Positions 1 to 6,600 of a DNA stretch of 8,487 nt are shown here, piece by piece (the stretch's first letter is position 1; every line of letters starts with the position of its first letter). The notes under the pieces were generated by a model, which saw only the letters and a program-made list of their open reading frames with translations, searched no databases and had not been told where the DNA came from. Position numbers and translations under genes: made by a program. Source of the stretch: Deltaproteobacteria bacterium (lineage in GTDB: Bacteria; Desulfobacterota; Desulfobacteria; Desulfobacterales; Desulfatibacillaceae); the NCBI GenBank assembly GCA_021815525.1, contig JAKAGN010000101.1, forward strand, positions 1-8,487, written 5' to 3'.

Positions 1-863
1 GCGATGGGCCCGGCCGGAAGGCCCTTCCGGGTGTAGGTATTGTAGGGGCTGTCCCGATGGAGGTCCGCCCGGGTAAGGTTCCCCGAAAAATCCCCCATCC
101 CGTATATCACGGTGGGGTCGCTCTGGAGGCGCATGTTCCGGGCCAGCCGGTTCAAAAACACGGAGGCGATTACGGGGTACTCCGCCTTGTCGCCGGTCTC
201 CTTTTCGATCATGGACGCAAGTATCACCACCTGCTGGATGGAAAGCCCCATGCGCCGCGCCCGCTCCGCCATTTCAGGGGAAAACTTCTCCTTGAAGCGC
301 CGGACCAGCGTGGCGAGTATGTGCTCGGCCGTGGCCTCCTTCAGGAAGTAGTAGGTGTCGGGAAAGAGGTAGCCTTCAAGCCCGGGCGCCTCGATTCCCA
401 GCTTCCGGGCGAAGCCGGGGTCCCGCGCCAGGGCGAGGATGTCGGACGCCTTGGCGAAGCCGCCCTTTTCCAGGGCCCGGGCCACTTCCGCCACGGTCCA
501 GCCCTCGATGACGGTGATCCGGTTCAAAAGCCCCTTGCCGGCCACCAGCGCGGCCAGTATCCGGGCGGGGGAGTCCGCCGTGGAAAGGCTGTAACGGCCG
601 GCCTTTATGCGGTGGTCCTGGCCTGTAAGGCGGGCGTAGAGGCGGAACCAGCCGGGGCGCGCAAGGAGCCCCGCCTTGTTGAGAATCCGGGCCGTGGCCA
701 TGAAGCTCTCTCCCTGGGGGATATCCACCACCACGGTTCGACCCGCCGGATCCGCGGGCGCCGAAAGGTAGCTCCCGAACCTCGCCGCGGCGAAAACGGC
801 CGCGGCCAAGGCGAGCGCACTCACGACAACCACGGCGGAAAACGTCTTGCCCGCTCCTGCCAT
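1..863 (-). CDS. mltG: Endolytic murein transglycosylase MltG (YceG-like), 3' end outside window
   Basis: MltG is an inner-membrane lytic transglycosylase that cuts nascent glycan strands and is thought to act as a terminase of peptidoglycan polymerisation. The frame is open from the ATG at 863 to the left edge (287 codons), so the C-terminus is missing. Visible in order: a short basic start, one membrane segment at about residues 9-28 that anchors the protein with its catalytic part in the periplasm, a LysM-like subdomain at about 42-108 (VVVDIPQGESF), and the YceG catalytic domain. The family signature is intact: GYLFPDTYYF (164-173), ILASMIEKET (214-223) with the expected catalytic glutamate at E220, VFLNRL, LQSDPTVIYG (246-255) and DSPYNTY (271-277). 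The final glycine/proline-rich motif lies beyond the edge. The start is chosen because a TGA lies in frame 15 codons upstream with no other ATG, GTG or TTG between; no clear Shine-Dalgarno is seen. It is divergent from the DUF202 gene. Confidence 0.95.
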   Translation of the reverse strand, partial: MAGAGKTFSAVVVVSALALAAAVFAAARFGSYLSAPADPAGRTVVVDIPQGESFMATARILNKAGLLARPGWFRLYARLTGQDHRIKAGRYSLSTADSPARILAALVAGKGLLNRITVIEGWTVAEVARALEKGGFAKASDILALARDPGFARKLGIEAPGLEGYLFPDTYYFLKEATAEHILATLVRRFKEKFSPEMAERARRMGLSIQQVVILASMIEKETGDKAEYPVIASVFLNRLARNMRLQSDPTVIYGMGDFSGNLTRADLHRDSPYNTYTRKGLPAGPI

Positions 864-915
864 GCGCGAATGTATCCGAATAATTTTCTTGCCGTAAAAA
901 ACCCGATCTCAGTTT

Positions 916-949
916 TTGCCTTTTATCACCGCACGCGGTAAAATGGCAA
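916..949. promoter_or_regulatory. Overlapping divergent promoter candidates with inverted-repeat core
   Basis: Plus strand: TTGCCT (916-921), a 17-base spacer, then TAAAAT (939-944) is a good sigma70-like promoter reading towards the DUF202 gene. Minus strand: TTGCCA (949-944), an 18-base spacer, then TAAAAG (925-920) reads towards mltG. The two share their spacer. This contains ACCGC-AC-GCGGT (928-939) and is flanked by TTGCC (916-920) and GGCAA (945-949), themselves an inverted repeat offset by about one base. A regulator bound here could control both genes, but no binding protein is identified and chance matches to promoter boxes are common. Confidence 0.4.
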
Positions 950-1030
950 TCCGTAATCGGGACCACAGGCGCGCAGGCCTCGTTTTCTCCGCGCCCCCAA
1001 AAGCGCCGCCCAAGCGCGCCGCCCGGCCGG

Positions 1031-1050
1031 GCCGTAAACGGCGTCTTTTT
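1031..1050 (+). terminator. Short hairpin plus T6 just before the DUF202 start (weak)
   Basis: GCCGT (1031-1035) and ACGGC (1038-1042) form a five-pair stem with a two-base loop, followed by GTC and TTTTTT (1045-1050 reads CTTTTT, with the T run extending to 1051). The stem is too short and tight to be a confident terminator. Its place in the leader, between the plus-strand promoter candidate and the start codon, is what makes it worth listing as a possible leader or pause site. Confidence 0.2.
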
Positions 1051-1055
1051 TACGG

Positions 1056-1421
1056 ATGCGGAAAATGAAAAGCCCCTCCCCACACAAATCCGGCGGGTAC
1101 GCCGTCAGCGTCGAGGCTCTGGCCATCAACGAGGCCCAGCTGATACTGGCCGAGAAGCGGACCACCCTTTCGGTGCTGCGCACCGGGATCGCGGTGTTCG
1201 CCCTGCCCCTTACGGTCCTTTCCTTCCTCATCGCCACCAGCCGCTACTACGTGGTGTCGGACGTCCTCTATTTCCTTATCCCGGTCCTGGTGCTCTGCGC
1301 CATACTGGGCTTTTTGGGCGCCTACCTGATAGTGCGGAGCGCCGTCAAGATCCGCCGCCACGAAAGGCACATCGAGGCCCTGAAAAAGCAGCACTCGCTT
1401 CTTTCGAGCCTCATCGAGTAG
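1056..1421 (+). CDS. DUF202-type two-helix inner-membrane protein (YidH-like)
   Basis: A small protein of 121 residues with two predicted membrane helices, at about 43-61 and 69-94. The segment ILAEKRTTLSVLRTGIAVFA matches the DUF202 pattern, in which a glutamate-arginine pair precedes a W/L-R-T-G entry into the first helix. The N-terminal 25 residues are polar. The C-terminus (about 96-119) is basic and then amphipathic, possibly a short coiled coil facing the cytoplasm. DUF202 proteins are widespread in bacteria and have no settled function; the domain also occurs in the eukaryotic VTC complex. The start could be the ATG at 1056 or the one at 1065; neither has a convincing Shine-Dalgarno, and a stop at 1035-1037 rules out more upstream starts. 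The gene stands alone, divergent from mltG and convergent with pyrF, so the context does not suggest a job. Confidence 0.8.
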   Translation: MRKMKSPSPHKSGGYAVSVEALAINEAQLILAEKRTTLSVLRTGIAVFALPLTVLSFLIATSRYYVVSDVLYFLIPVLVLCAILGFLGAYLIVRSAVKIRRHERHIEALKKQHSLLSSLIE

Positions 1422-1451
1422 AAGCCGTCTAAAAAATACCGGAAGGGATTT

Positions 1452-1549
1452 GCGGGGGAGGAAGGGAAAACCTTTTATGAATAAAAGGTTCTTCCCTCGC
1501 TTCACCCCAGCCGATCTGCGATCGGCCGGGGACCCCGATCCTCCCCCGC
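1452..1549. repeat. Nested inverted repeat predicted to fold as a three-way junction
   Basis: Outer arms GCGGGGGAGGA (1452-1462) and TCCTCCCCCGC (1539-1549) are perfect 11-base complements. Directly inside the left arm a second stem pairs 1463-1478 with 1481-1497: sixteen pairs with only C1491 bulged, core AACCTTTTAT/ATAAAAGGTT. A third stem pairs 1505-1516 with 1520-1531 (core GCCGATC-TGC-GATCGGC, one mismatch at 1509/1527). Outside, GGAAGGG (1441-1447) can pair imperfectly with CCCTTTCC (1561-1568). Being nearly self-complementary, it can fold as RNA from either strand or as DNA. It may be a bidirectional terminator/3' stabiliser for the convergent genes, a palindromic interspersed repeat, or a structured RNA. 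The pairing is read directly; the role is inferred. Confidence 0.65.
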
Positions 1550-1570
1550 GCCCCCTCCTGCCCTTTCCAA

Positions 1571-1602
1571 AACACTTTAAATATTAAGGTGTTATATATT
1601 TT
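1571..1602 (+). terminator. AT-rich hairpin with U-rich tail, possible terminator of the DUF202 transcript
   Basis: AACACTTTAA (1571-1580) pairs with TTAAGGTGTT (1584-1593) with a single G-U wobble and a three-base loop. On the plus strand it is followed by ATATATTTT (1594-1602). The stem is AT-rich, hence weaker than a standard intrinsic terminator, but orientation and tail fit termination of plus-strand transcription before it runs into pyrF. Confidence 0.35.
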
Positions 1603-1647
1603 GAAGGTTTATGGCCCAAAATTTTCCATCCACAATGCCAATGGCTG

Positions 1648-1672
1648 CCATCGAAAAATATTTTTGAGATGG
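1648..1672. repeat. Inverted repeat with AAAAATATTTTT core
   Basis: CCATC (1648-1652) and GATGG (1668-1672) enclose a palindromic AAAAA-TA-TTTTT core (1654-1665). The unit can form a hairpin on either strand. It could assist termination of pyrF, whose stop is about 115 bases away on the minus strand, but there is no U-tract outside the stem, so the role is uncertain. Confidence 0.3.
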
Positions 1673-1786
1673 GTTCTAACAAGTTGCGTTCAGGGAGGAC
1701 GGATTCGCCGGGGAAGGCATAAAGCTTCGTTTCCGCGCCCCGGCCGGACAAATCGGAAGGCGCCGCTTTCGCCGCGGCAAGCCGGC

Positions 1787-2470
1787 TCAGCCCCGCGCCG
1801 CGCCCTCCATGTCCCGAACGATGGCCGCCGCCGCTTCCACGGGGTTCGGGGCGTCCCTTATGGGCCTGCCCACCACGATGTAGTCGGCGCCGCCAGCCAG
1901 GGCCGAAGCCGGGGTCACCACCCGCTTCTGGTCCCCCGCCTCGCCGCCCGCAAGCCGGACCCCCGGCGTCACCGCCAGAAAGCCTGGGCCCAGGCGCTCC
2001 TTCACCCGGCCCACCTCGAGCCCCGAGCACACCACCCCGGACAGGCCCGCCCCGAAGGCCAGCTCAGCCCGTGAAAGGACCATCTCGCCCACCGGCCCCC
2101 CTTCGCTGGTGAGCACAGTTACCCCAAGAACCTGAACCCTTCCTGCGGCCCCGGCCACGGCCGCCGCCAGCATGTCCCGCCCCCCGGCGCAGTGGACGGT
2201 GAGCATCCGGGCGCCAAGCCTTGCCGCCGCCGCCGCTGCCCGCTCCACCGTCTTGGGGATGTCGTGGTACTTCAAGTCCAGGAAGACCCCGGGCGCCGCG
2301 GCGCCTCCGCTTTCCCGGATCATGGAAAAAATCTGCGGGCCTGCCGCGGTGAAAAGCTCGAGGCCCACCTTGAAGAGCCCCACGGAGCCCGAAAGGCGCC
2401 GGATCCACCGGTCGGCCTCGGATGCGTCCGGAACGTCCAGCGCGAAAATCAGCCGTTCAATTGCTTTCAT
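1787..2470 (-). CDS. pyrF: Orotidine 5'-phosphate decarboxylase
   Basis: PyrF is the cytoplasmic enzyme that decarboxylates orotidine 5'-monophosphate to UMP, the last step of de novo UMP synthesis. The 227 residues are a normal length for the short bacterial class and cover a complete TIM barrel. Seen in order: FALDVP with D12, FKVGLELF with K34, the active-site signature FLDLKYHDIPKTV with D65, K67 and D70 (the K-D-K-D charge network, one aspartate reaching the neighbouring subunit of the dimer), TVHC, VTVLTS, the phosphate-binding TPGVR (168-172), DQKRVVTP (180-187) and VVGRPI (199-204). No key residue is missing. The start is supported by GGGAGAGG at 2472-2479, just upstream of the ATG. 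It is co-directional with the LysM gene but separated from it by a strong terminator, and convergent with the DUF202 gene; no other pyrimidine gene is in the window. Confidence 0.97.
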   Translation of the reverse strand: MKAIERLIFALDVPDASEADRWIRRLSGSVGLFKVGLELFTAAGPQIFSMIRESGGAAAPGVFLDLKYHDIPKTVERAAAAAARLGARMLTVHCAGGRDMLAAAVAGAAGRVQVLGVTVLTSEGGPVGEMVLSRAELAFGAGLSGVVCSGLEVGRVKERLGPGFLAVTPGVRLAGGEAGDQKRVVTPASALAGGADYIVVGRPIRDAPNPVEAAAAIVRDMEGAARG

Positions 2471-2471
2471 G

Positions 2472-2479
2472 CCTCTCCC
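2472..2479 (-). promoter_or_regulatory. Shine-Dalgarno of pyrF
   Basis: On the minus strand GGGAGAGG ends one base before the pyrF ATG at 2470; its GGAG core is four bases from the start. It is the clearest ribosome binding site in the window and fixes the pyrF start. Confidence 0.6.
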
Positions 2480-2490
2480 GCCGCCTGTCG

Positions 2491-2548
2491 GAAAAAGTAA
2501 AAAACGGCGCGGACGGGCCTATGACGGAACCATAAGCTCGCCCGCGCC
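2491..2548 (-). terminator. Strong intrinsic terminator between the LysM gene and pyrF
   Basis: On the minus strand GGCGCGGGCGAGC (2548-2536) pairs with GCCCGTCCGCGCC (2518-2506) with one mismatch and one G-U wobble. An inner TATG/CATA stem (2534-2531 with 2523-2520) shortens the loop to seven bases. The stem is followed by G, TTTTTT, AC and TTTTT (2505-2492). It lies about 43 bases after the LysM stop codon, so it most simply ends the giant protein-LysM transcript. Its U-tract stops only 21 bases before the pyrF ATG, which also allows a role as a leader attenuator of pyrF. Confidence 0.8.
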
Positions 2549-2591
2549 GCCTCGATCACTAAAAGGGACGACCCGATTTTTTTCCCGTGAC

Positions 2592-3647
2592 TCAGCGCAA
2601 CGGCAAGGAATCCGCGCGAATCAAGGCCCCGGTCTGGAGGATTTCCGGGGAACGAAGCACCACGGCGGTGGAGGTCTCGGCCTCCACGGAAAGAACCAGT
2701 ACCTGGGCCGCGTCGATGTCCGGGAGCGCGATCATGGTGTCGTCGGCCTCCCGGATGGGATCCTGCTTGTAGTATGCGGTGTATATCTGCCCCACCTCCA
2801 CTCCGTCCTTGCGGCCGACGTCCAGGAACACCACGTGCCCGTCGCCGATCAAGGTCAGATTGTCCTCGGTGGCCGCTATGTGGCCCTCCACGCCCGGCTT
2901 GCCCGGTTTCAGGGCGATTGGCTCGTCCCTGATGGCCCGTGGAGGCATGAGCAGGTCCCCCGCCTGGATGCCGTCGTAGGAATCCTCCACGCGGCCCGTG
3001 ATGATCTCGGGGCCCACGTGGGTCACCACCATCTGGCCCATGATGCGGTGCTTAACGCCCAGCGGCCGGTCGATTCCCTTGTAGGGGTTCATGACGACCC
3101 CCTCGTTGCGCCAGATGGTGAAGCGGTCGCCCTCGGCGTAGCTCATCGTGGAAACGGGCTTTACGTAAACCGTCACGCCCGTGCTGATGAGCACGCCTGC
3201 GATGTTGCCCTTCACGATGACGCCCGAGCTCGGGACGGGGTCCTCCTGGATGAAGCCGATCTCGTCCAGGGCAGGGATCCGGATCGTCTTCTGGTGGATC
3301 ACGTACCCGGAAGCCGCCTGGGCCCGCACCGCGTTCGGATCGCCGGCCGGCACCCATTCGCGGTCGGTGCGCTGGTAAAGGGTGATGATCTGGCCCGGAT
3401 AAATCCAATGGGGATTGGGAATATCCGGGTTGTTGCTCCACAGGTCCGGCCACAGGGAGGGCTGGTCGTAGAAGCGCTTGGAGAGGTCCCACAGGGTGTC
3501 GCCCTTCTTGACGGTATGGTACACCCCCTGGCTGTACTCGATGTACCCGCCCTCTTGCTCCTCACCCCAGCCGGCGGCGGCAAACGTTCCCAGGAGGACA
3601 AGAACCGCTGCCAGCGCGATTTTTTGTTGCGTTCTCATGAGCGTCAT
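2592..3647 (-). CDS. Secreted LysM-domain envelope protein
   Basis: A 351-residue protein with an N-terminal signal peptide (hydrophobic 10-24, likely cleavage after the AAA run near 25), then one LysM domain at about 43-91, which typically binds the N-acetylglucosamine-containing glycan of peptidoglycan. Hallmarks are YHTVKKGDTLWDLSKRFY and, after a W-rich segment, NPDIPNPHWIYPGQIITL. This W-P-x-L-W and N-P-H-x-I-Y-P-G form is typical of long LysM proteins in Proteobacteria. The rest (about 100-351) is beta-rich; the end, with DVGRKDGVEVGQIYTAYY (276-293) and AQVLVLSVE, resembles the small beta-barrel seen at the C-terminus of FlgT-like envelope proteins, an uncertain match. No catalytic domain is seen. 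The start is ATG 3647 or ATG 3638; two TAG stops lie in frame upstream, and GGGA sits eight bases before 3638. It follows the giant surface gene by 46 bases and is probably co-transcribed with it. Confidence 0.85.
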   Translation of the reverse strand: MTLMRTQQKIALAAVLVLLGTFAAAGWGEEQEGGYIEYSQGVYHTVKKGDTLWDLSKRFYDQPSLWPDLWSNNPDIPNPHWIYPGQIITLYQRTDREWVPAGDPNAVRAQAASGYVIHQKTIRIPALDEIGFIQEDPVPSSGVIVKGNIAGVLISTGVTVYVKPVSTMSYAEGDRFTIWRNEGVVMNPYKGIDRPLGVKHRIMGQMVVTHVGPEIITGRVEDSYDGIQAGDLLMPPRAIRDEPIALKPGKPGVEGHIAATEDNLTLIGDGHVVFLDVGRKDGVEVGQIYTAYYKQDPIREADDTMIALPDIDAAQVLVLSVEAETSTAVVLRSPEILQTGALIRADSLPLR

Positions 3648-3693
3648 CCCGTGGCGTTTCGCTCCATCGCTTCGTTCATGGGCCTACTAGTTC

Positions 3694-6600
3694 TCAGAAG
3701 CTTCCGGGTATGGATACATGCTGCCATGTACCGCCCGAGCAGCCGGGTATGTCGGTGCTGCATGCCGGCGTGAAGATGAACACTATCTTGGCCACGCCGC
3801 TGATGGGCTCGAAGGTGAAGCTCTTCTGGAACGGCTGGTAGGTATCGATGTCGTTCGGGTCGTACCAGGTTCCCACGCTCCTCATCTCATCCCCGTAGGA
3901 CTTGATGAGGATGGTGTCGATGAGCTGGTACTGGCCCTTGTCGTCGATCTTGTAGCGTTCCGCCTTCATGGTGGAGCCCGAGATGGGCGGGTTGCCGTTG
4001 GCGTCCTGCACGAACCACGTGTAATCCACGTTGGAGTACGTGAGGGTTCCCGAGGTGTACGAGGTGGAGTTGATGGCCGTGAAGAACATGGTCTCCTCGC
4101 CCGAGAACAGGAGCGGCGAACGGGCCATGATGAGGTTCGTTAGGCCGTAGTCGCTAACCTGCCAGTTCAAGACGCCCTGGTCCAGCATGGTCCGGGCGCC
4201 GTCCTGGGTGGCCTTGTACATGTGGATGCCTTCCCCACCCGCGAATATGGCGCCGGGGTTGGTGGGGTCATCCAGCGCCAGCACCCGCTGCGCGAAGTAG
4301 GACGTGTCGTCCGGCGGATCGTACTGGGGCAGCCCGTTGTTTTCGGCGCTCCATCCGGCGCCGCCGGGCAGGCCCTGCGCGGTCATGGGCCGGGCGTAGA
4401 TGCTGCCCACGGCGTGAGGCTCGGAAGCCCCCCAGAAGTAGGAGATGGCGTAAGCGTAATGATTCACCGTGTCGAGCTGGATGTCGGCGATCTGGTTGCC
4501 CGGATCCCGCACGGTCTTGAAGGTGAAGGTGTCTCCCACGGCGAAGTCCTTCTCGCCGTCGGTGATGGTGAAGGAGATGTCGCCTGTGTCGGAGTGATAG
4601 AGGCTGCCCACCGTGACGGGCGTGGGCTGGACCCCGGACACCGTGCCGACGAGCTGGAAGACGCCGCCGTTGACGGCCGCGGCAGTGCAGGTAAGCGTCC
4701 AGGTTTCCGTGACGGTGTTGGCGCCCACGAAGACTCCGCCGTAGATGGTCCCGTTCCCCGTGCTGGAAGATGCGAGAATCGGGGTGGTGGCGCGGACGCC
4801 GGAGCCCAAGCCTGTGTTGTACTGGACCCAGTCGGTTCCGGCGGTCCAGACCCAGATGCCCGAGTCCTCGGTCCCGGCCCAGACCACGTCGCCCACTCCG
4901 GCGTCGTGGACCACTTCCACGGTCTTGATGGAGTTGCCGGCGAACTGGTTGACGCCCAGCTTGGTCCAGTCCACGCCGCCGTTGGTGCTCACCCACACGC
5001 CGTTCAGGGTGGCGGCGTAGAGGGTGGACGCGGCGCCGCTTGCCCCGTCGGGGGACTTCACGATCTTGCGCACGCTCTTGCCGTCAACGAGACCGGAGGT
5101 CGCCTTGGTGAAGGTGAGCCCCGAGGTGGTGGACGTGGCGGTCTTGGTGCAGTCGTCGGTGAAGTACACGCCGCCGCCCATGGTGCCGATCCACATGTAG
5201 TCGCTGCCGTCGTCGGGCAGGACCGTGGTGATGGCGGAGCCCACGTTGAAGGCTCCGAAGGCCTCCTCCATGTTGTCGGAATCCCAGGAGAGCCCGCCGT
5301 TGAAGCTCCGGTACAGGGCGCCCTGGCCGGCGTAGCCGGTGGCCGCGAACACCAGGTTGGGATCGTTGGGGTCAACCGCCACGTCGTTGACGTAGGGGTT
5401 GATCCAGTTCTGGCCTATGATGCTGGAGGAGCGGCTCACCGTGCTCCAGGATGCTCCGCCGTTGGTGGACTTGTACACGCCGCCGCCGTTGGTCCCCGCG
5501 AACATGATGTCCTTGTTCCAGTTCGAGGGCACCACCGCGATGGATGTGACATGGGTGGTGCGTCCGCCGTTGTTGGCTTCGGTGGTCACCGACAGGAAGC
5601 CCTGCCGCGGGGTGAGCCCGCCGCCGGACATGAGGTTCCGGGTGGCCACGCCGTTGGTGGTGGCGCCCGAGGACGGCACCGGGAAGAGGCCTCCCGTGTT
5701 GTAGGTCTTGAAGGAAATGGCCGTGTTGTTGGGTATGGCCTGGCCGTAGATGTCGGCCGCCACCGCGCTGATGGGATCCTGGAGGCCCGCGATCTTTAAC
5801 CCCGAGATGTTGAAGTACGAGGCGAACAGGCCGAACTCCTCGCCCACGGGGGGGCCGTTGTCGATGGCCACCTGGTTGGTGGCGGTGGTCACGTTGGTGT
5901 CGTTGAAGTACGTGGCCCTTATGGTGACGGTGCCGCTCTTGAGCCCGCTCTTCAGGATGGTGGAGACCTGCCCGTTCTTGGTGTAGGCGTAGAGGGGCAC
6001 GATGGATTCACCGCCGTCGGGCCCGGTCTCGATCTCGAAGTCGATGCGGTAGCCGTCGGCCACGTACTGGTTCTGGGCGTCCTTCACGTCGAAGACGATG
6101 AGGGACGTGCTCTGCCCGCCGGTGCCCTTGATGCTGATGGAGGCCGGGTTGGGGTTGGCCGCAGGCGACAGGTCGGCGATCTGGATGCTGGCCGGAGGCG
6201 GCTGCACAGTGATGGTGGCCGAGCCGGTCACCTTCTCGCCCGCAGGTGTTGTCCACGACGCGGTGACCGCTACATCGCCGCCCTTGGTCCCGGCGTTGAA
6301 GGTCACCTCGGTGTAGCCCACGCCGTTGGTCCTGGCCGTGCGCGGGGTGAGCGTGCCCATGCTCTCGTCGGATAGGCTGAAGGCTACGTCGGTATAGGGC
6401 ACGAAGCCGCCGGATGCATCCGTGACGGTGGTCCTGACCGACGCGGTTTCCTGGCCCGTGCCGCGCACGGTGTTGGGCACGATGGTCAAGGCCACGTTTC
6501 CGGGCGTGAAGGGCACCTTGAGTTCGGCGGTGCGGCCCGCGCACGCGGCCTTGATGGTGGCCGAGTCGTACAGGAGCGCGCTCGTGATGGTGGTTACCGC

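Larger units (their letters stand above)
1422..1786. other. Convergent intergenic region with structured elements
   Basis: These 365 bases lie between the stop of the DUF202 gene and the stop of pyrF. I see no protein-coding gene. The left half (about 1441-1568) is a GC-rich nested inverted repeat. The next stretch (about 1569-1690) is clearly richer in A and T than anything else in the window and holds two further hairpins. The last part (about 1690-1786) is GC-rich with only a five-pair stem at 1762-1778 and no recognised function. Confidence 0.8.

Noticed and set aside
57..941. Plus-strand open frame of 294 codons over mltG
   Set aside because: The minus strand carries a full MltG signature over the same bases; the plus-strand product is compositionally biased and unrecognisable.
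1001..1024. Direct repeat AAGCGCCGCCC / AAGCGCGCCGCCC
   Set aside because: Two short imperfect GC-rich copies; likely chance in this base composition.
1762..1778. Hairpin just after the pyrF stop as its terminator
   Set aside because: Only five pairs, and no U-tract follows on the minus strand.
2172..3773. Long open frame of 533 codons on the plus strand
   Set aside because: It lies antisense to pyrF, the LysM gene and the end of the giant gene, has no recognisable domain, and is explained by GC-rich third positions keeping the opposite strand open.
4222..5799. Long open frame of 525 codons on the plus strand
   Set aside because: It is antisense to the propeller region; its translation is a low-complexity G/V/H/D/R-rich shadow with no domain features.
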